The position numbers were made by a program, and so were the translations under genes. From RI-92 sp037384645 (GTDB taxonomy: Bacteria > Pseudomonadota > Gammaproteobacteria > UBA6429 > Thiohalophilaceae): a stretch of DNA of 64,000 nt. The notes beneath the pieces were generated by a model. It did not search any database, was not told where the DNA came from, and was given only the letters and a program-made list of their open reading frames with translations. This document shows, piece after piece, positions 60,626 to 64,000 of this stretch. The DNA is taken from contig JARRNT010000001.1 in the NCBI GenBank assembly GCA_037384645.1, positions 35,092 to 99,091 on the forward strand, written 5' to 3'. Each line of letters starts with the position of its first letter. The stretch's first letter is position 1.

Positions 60626-62071
60626 GTGCTCAATCATCGCAGCCTCTTTCTTAGTATCGATCAGGGCGGTCATGCCAGTCGTGCACTTGTCTACAGTTAC
60701 GAGGGCGAAGTACTGGCCCATAGTGAGCACCCGATCCAGACCCTCCATCCCCAGGCCCACTACGTCGAGCACGATGCCGACGACATCCTGCAATCCATTC
60801 GCCATAGCATCCGCGATGTGATCGCCCAGTTGGGCGCTGACGCCCAACAGATTGCCGCTGCCGGCCTGGCCACCCAGCGTTCCAACGTGGTGTGCTGGGA
60901 CAAGCATACCGGCGAGGCCCTGTCGCCCATCATCAGCTGGCAGGATACCCGTGCCCATGCCTGGCTCGAGCAGCTTGGCCTGGACCGGCTCGACATTCAT
61001 AAAGCCACCGGCCTGTTCCCCAGCGCCCACTATGGCGCCAGCAAGCTGCGTTGGTGCCTGGAGCAACTGGAACCGGTGAAACAGGCCCTGGCCGAAAACC
61101 GCCTTTACATGGGCCCCATGAGTAGTTACCTGGTCTCGCAACTGGTGAAAGAGGGATACTGTTACGCTGATCCGGTAAATGCTTCACGCACCTTGTTATG
61201 GAATTTACACCGCAAGGACTGGGATCAGTTTCTGCTCGACAAGTTTGCCATCCCGCGCAAGGTGTTGCCTGACTGTGTCGCCACCTCCTGTGACTATGGC
61301 ACGCTGGATATTGAAGGCTGTTCGATACCGTTAACGATTGTCACCGGCGATCAGTCTTCCGCCCTCTACGCCTATGGTGACCTGCAGTTCGACACCGCCT
61401 ACGTCAACCTCGGCACCGGTGCATTTGTCTCGCGTCCTTCCGGTTATGCCCTGCTCTATGCGCGGCGCCTGCTCACCAGCGTGATTTTCTCGAACGCGGA
61501 AGATGACCGCTATGTCCTGGAGGGCACGGTTAACGGTGCCGGTGCCGCCATCGACTGGCTGCAGCAACAGGCCCCGGTGGACACCTTGTGGAGCAAGTTG
61601 CCCCACTGGCTCGAGCGCATTAGCGATCCGCCTTTATTCCTCAACGGCGTTGCCGGCCTGGGCTCGCCCTACTGGCAAGCGGCGTTCCCCTCGGAATTGC
61701 AGGCCAGTGACAGCATCGAGGCACAATACGTTGCGGTGGTAGAAAGCATTGTCTTCCTGATCAATGCCAATATTCAGGAGATGATGAAATTTGCTTCCCC
61801 GCCGCAACAGCTACAACTCTCCGGTGGCCTGGCCATGCTCGATGGCCTGTGCCAGCGTCTTGCCGATCTCAGCCGTCTGCCTGTCTATCGACCGAAAGAA
61901 TGCGAAGCGACGGCACGGGGACTGGCCTATCTTGTCGCCAGGATGCCGCAACCCTGGCCCGAGCAGGAACACGGCGACTGGTTTAAACCGCAGGACAACC
62001 CGGTGCTGGACAGTCGCTTTTTGCTCTGGGAACAATCCATGTTACAACGCATGCGCCTGCATGAAGCGTAA
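60626..62071 (+). CDS. FGGY-family carbohydrate kinase (glycerol-kinase-like)
   Basis: A 481-residue sugar or polyol kinase. The N-terminal domain starts SLFLSIDQGGHASRALVYS, the phosphate-binding DxGTxxxR-type loop in altered form, and has GLATQRSNVVCWDKHTGEAL and PIISWQDTRA as in glycerol kinases. The C-terminal domain has AYVNLGTGAFVS, NGVAGLGSPYWQ and the adenine site QLSGGLAMLDGLCQRLADLS. The start is GTG at 60626. The convergent GlpD-like gene suggests glycerol or glycerol-3-phosphate metabolism, but the Q-G-G-H-A loop is atypical for GlpK, so another polyol is possible. Confidence 0.88.
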   Translation: MLNHRSLFLSIDQGGHASRALVYSYEGEVLAHSEHPIQTLHPQAHYVEHDADDILQSIRHSIRDVIAQLGADAQQIAAAGLATQRSNVVCWDKHTGEALSPIISWQDTRAHAWLEQLGLDRLDIHKATGLFPSAHYGASKLRWCLEQLEPVKQALAENRLYMGPMSSYLVSQLVKEGYCYADPVNASRTLLWNLHRKDWDQFLLDKFAIPRKVLPDCVATSCDYGTLDIEGCSIPLTIVTGDQSSALYAYGDLQFDTAYVNLGTGAFVSRPSGYALLYARRLLTSVIFSNAEDDRYVLEGTVNGAGAAIDWLQQQAPVDTLWSKLPHWLERISDPPLFLNGVAGLGSPYWQAAFPSELQASDSIEAQYVAVVESIVFLINANIQEMMKFASPPQQLQLSGGLAMLDGLCQRLADLSRLPVYRPKECEATARGLAYLVARMPQPWPEQEHGDWFKPQDNPVLDSRFLLWEQSMLQRMRLHEA

Positions 62072-62212
62072 ACTTCACTCGTGCGTCCCGGTGCCGGGAT
62101 ATTTGCGCTGGATTGTTAACCACGGCAGATTGAGTGTCTGTTGCGCTTGTGCTGAATGGACACCTGTCTGGATACACAACACCTGTCGGTGAACACAACG
62201 TAGTACAGGCTG

Positions 62213-62539
62213 TTATAAACCACCATACATCTTGGAAGGTGGGCCGAAATGCGGGGCATGCTCCGACTTGCGCAGTGCCGTTACCGGCTTGATCGACATC
62301 GGCTTCGATTTGGCGAGGTGAACGGAAGCCGGCTGCTTTTCAAGAATCTGGTGTTTGTGTCGAGTGGACCTTGCCACTGTTGGCTTATGTGCAATCTGCC
62401 ACTTGTGCTGTGTCGTTTTTACGGCGACAGCCTGCTTTGTCGGTGTCTTGCCTGCAGAGCTGGTAACCGTGAAGTAGATCAACCCCAGGACAGCAACCGT
62501 AGCCAGCAAGGCGCCTGCTTTAATGAATGTCCGTTTCAA
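62213..62539 (-). CDS. Small membrane-anchored basic protein with TTG start
   Basis: A 108-residue protein starting at TTG 62539 with an excellent AGGGAGG ribosome-binding site six bases upstream; no nearby ATG fits. The N-terminus is a signal anchor (KRTFIKAGALLATVAVLGLI) followed by a Lys/His/Thr-rich tail (QHKWQIAHKPTVARSTRHKH) with no fold signal, and a Pro/Gly end. Function unknown. It lies between the convergent FGGY kinase and the GlpD-like gene. Confidence 0.65.
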   Translation of the reverse strand: MKRTFIKAGALLATVAVLGLIYFTVTSSAGKTPTKQAVAVKTTQHKWQIAHKPTVARSTRHKHQILEKQPASVHLAKSKPMSIKPVTALRKSEHAPHFGPPSKMYGGL

Positions 62540-62734
62540 GCTGATTCCTCCCTATCGCTCTTCGGCGGTTAGGCGCGACAGTAGCACTGTTGTCTGTCAG
62601 CCGCAATGACAGGCAGGATCATGACTTACGTATTTACCTGTTTGAACACAAACTAACACAGCCAATAACGCTATCATTGCTAATGCAATATGACCCGGTA
62701 TCAGACAGGTTACCGCGACAGCATGGGTAATGTG

Positions 62735-63806
62735 CTACACGCTCGCCCTGTCTGCCTTTGCAAGTTTTACATCCCGGGTATTGATGGAGGGCGAGCGCGA
62801 CGGTAACTGTGCCCTGACTTGACGGATAACCCGCTCGGCCGTACTCCGGTAAGCCGTGAGCTTGCCGCCAATCATGGCAAGGTAACCAGGCAAAGCAGGA
62901 TGGGAAAACAAGAGTGTATCGCGTGGACGCCGGAAAACCCCTTTGGCCGATTTGAGTAAAACGCGTACCCCGGCAAATTGATCCACCACGTGGGTATCGC
63001 TGTGTGGGAAATAGGTCTGCGCAATCTGGCGCAGGTAATCGACCTCCTGAGGCAGGGGACGTACCGCTGCCGGATCAGTGCTGACGACGGTCTCGGTCGT
63101 CCCGATCAGGGTATGCCCCTGCCACGGCATGATAAACACCGCCCGCTGATCCGACGGTGCTTCAACATAATACACACCGGATGGCGCCGGCTGTTTCAGG
63201 ATCAGGTGAGTGCCCTGCACCAGTTCAGTCTGCGGCAGCTGAATTCGCGAATGCAGCTTGTCGTGGACCTGGACCACCCAGGGACCCGCCGCATTGATCA
63301 GGACCCGGCTGGACAACTGCTGCGTATGATTATCCTGTTCATACTCGATTACATAATGATCCTGTTCATAGCGCGCAGCAAGAAAACGTGCCGGACATAA
63401 CAACTGCGCGCCGAGTTCCATGGCAGAGTGCATGACCGCCCGGGTCAAGGCCTGGTCATCGGTCTGGGCATCCCAGTACTGGTATACCGCCTGTAAGCCT
63501 TCCTGTTGTAAACCATCCAGGTCAGACCACGCCTGCACGGGGACCCGGCGGTAACGACAACCGGCTTGCAAACGCCCCAGCAAAGCATACAGTGCCAGCC
63601 CCAGTGCAATTTGCCAGGGCCGCCGGCGGTTTTGTTTGTATACGGGAATATAAAACGGTACCCGCCTGACCAGCTCGGGCGCATTACGCAAAAGGCGTTC
63701 TCTTTCGGCCAGGGACTTTGTCACCAGGGCAAACTGGCCGGACTCCAGGTAACGCAGGCCACCATGAATTAATTTACTGGAACGGCTGGAGGTGGCGCTG
63801 GCCAGG
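62735..63806 (-). CDS. GlpD-like FAD-dependent glycerol-3-phosphate dehydrogenase, 5' end replaced
   Basis: About 355 residues of an FAD-dependent oxidoreductase. ATSSRSSKLIHGGLRYLESG is the hallmark of GlpD; VLINAAGPWVVQVHDKLHSR, VFIMPWQGHTLIGTTETVVS and LAMIGGKLTAYRSTAERVIR follow. The N-terminal FAD-binding GxGxxG segment (about 40-50 residues) is absent because the frame passes directly into a GH53 glycosidase at about 63790-63806. The C-terminal helical domain of about 120 residues found in E. coli GlpD is also lacking; this may be normal for a short subfamily. The expected role is oxidation of glycerol-3-phosphate to dihydroxyacetone phosphate with quinone. It pairs with the FGGY kinase. 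Confidence 0.85.
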
Positions 63807-64000
63807 GCGATGGTGTACTGGAGGTTGTTGGGCAGGCGAGTCGGTGCGTGAAAGACCCGGAGTCGGATCCAGTTGTAGCCATGGTCCTTGAAGATGTCCA
63901 GCGCGGGTCGGACGACGCCGTGGTCCTTGAACTGCACGCCGTGGTCCTCCCTGTCCTTGAGGGACGAGAGGTCCGCGCCAACGGCGAAGGTGAACGGCTT
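63790..64000 (-). CDS. Fragment of a GH53 endo-beta-1,4-galactanase joined in frame to GlpD
   Basis: Reading from the right edge on the minus strand, the first 70 codons encode FAVGADLSSLKDREDHGVQF, then ALDIFKDHGYNWIRLRVFH and LPNNLQYTIALA. This is the start of a GH53 arabinogalactan endo-galactanase barrel (GAD-x-S-S, LKDHG-x-N-x-x-R-L-R-V-F). Nearly every codon ends in G or C, unlike the GlpD part and the rest of the window. No stop or start separates it from GlpD. An assembly chimera near the contig end is the simplest explanation. Confidence 0.8.

Noticed and set aside
1..64000. Search by eye for tRNA, rRNA, CRISPR arrays, insertion sequences, prophage genes and toxin-antitoxin pairs
   Set aside because: No cloverleaf-like sequence, regular repeat array, transposase, integrase or recognisable toxin pair was found; a covariance-model search could still find a small RNA.

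Overview
The window looks like about 63.8 kb of a gammaproteobacterial chromosome of moderate GC content. Markers pointing that way are ZapE, SirB1, SixA, an Rsd/AlgQ-type anti-sigma factor, TrmO, TrhP (YegQ), RlmD, YqiA, HtpX and a full-length Lhr helicase. I found no phage, insertion sequence, CRISPR array, tRNA or rRNA. It reads as ordinary core and shell genome from a free-living, probably aquatic bacterium with much cyclic-di-GMP and phospho-signalling.

Layout. 0-7 kb: a TetR regulator, its probable operator, a divergent outer-membrane protein, a DUF3106 pair with a frameshifted partner, a cold-shock protein, HtpX and a YgiQ radical-SAM protein. 7-16 kb: thioredoxins, small membrane proteins, a GGDEF-EAL sensor, TrmO, an iron alcohol dehydrogenase paired with an LsrG-like protein, a CheY-like regulator and an orphan PstS-like binding protein. 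16-24 kb: ZapE, two histidine phosphatases, a RutE-like reductase, SirB1, a CPBP protease and a glutaredoxin. 24-33 kb: an almost unbroken minus-strand run with rRNA modification enzymes, a quinone-reductase-like enzyme, a class II deacetylase, a SET protein, DUF924, a secreted phospholipase A2-like protein, MsrA and YihY. 33-42 kb: a PP2C phosphatase, SlyD, a membrane-anchored Hfq/Sm-like protein, Lhr and an AlkP-superfamily hydrolase. 42-51 kb: a His/Arg-rich secreted protein, PepSY protein and PhoP/PhoQ-type system, then a MobA-like transferase, Nudix enzyme and a PAS-GGDEF-EAL protein. 51-64 kb: IlvD, Slt, Rsd/AlgQ, a sulfurtransferase, TrhP, an FGGY kinase and a GlpD-like oxidase.

Four places carry damage that simple gene calling misses. 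The PhoQ-like sensor kinase has lost part of its sensor region and its frame (44106-45298). A Ser/Thr protein kinase survives only as a frameshifted relic behind trhP (about 59985-60200). A small secreted protein before the DUF3106 gene has a one-base shift (2184-2439). At the right edge the GlpD-like gene is joined in frame to the start of a GH53 galactanase of very different base composition, most likely an assembly chimera.

No defence, secretion or biosynthetic island is evident. The most original intact gene is the membrane-anchored protein with an Hfq/Sm-like C-terminus (35887-36813), divergent from lhr. The deacetylase/SET/phospholipase run is the next most interesting neighbourhood.
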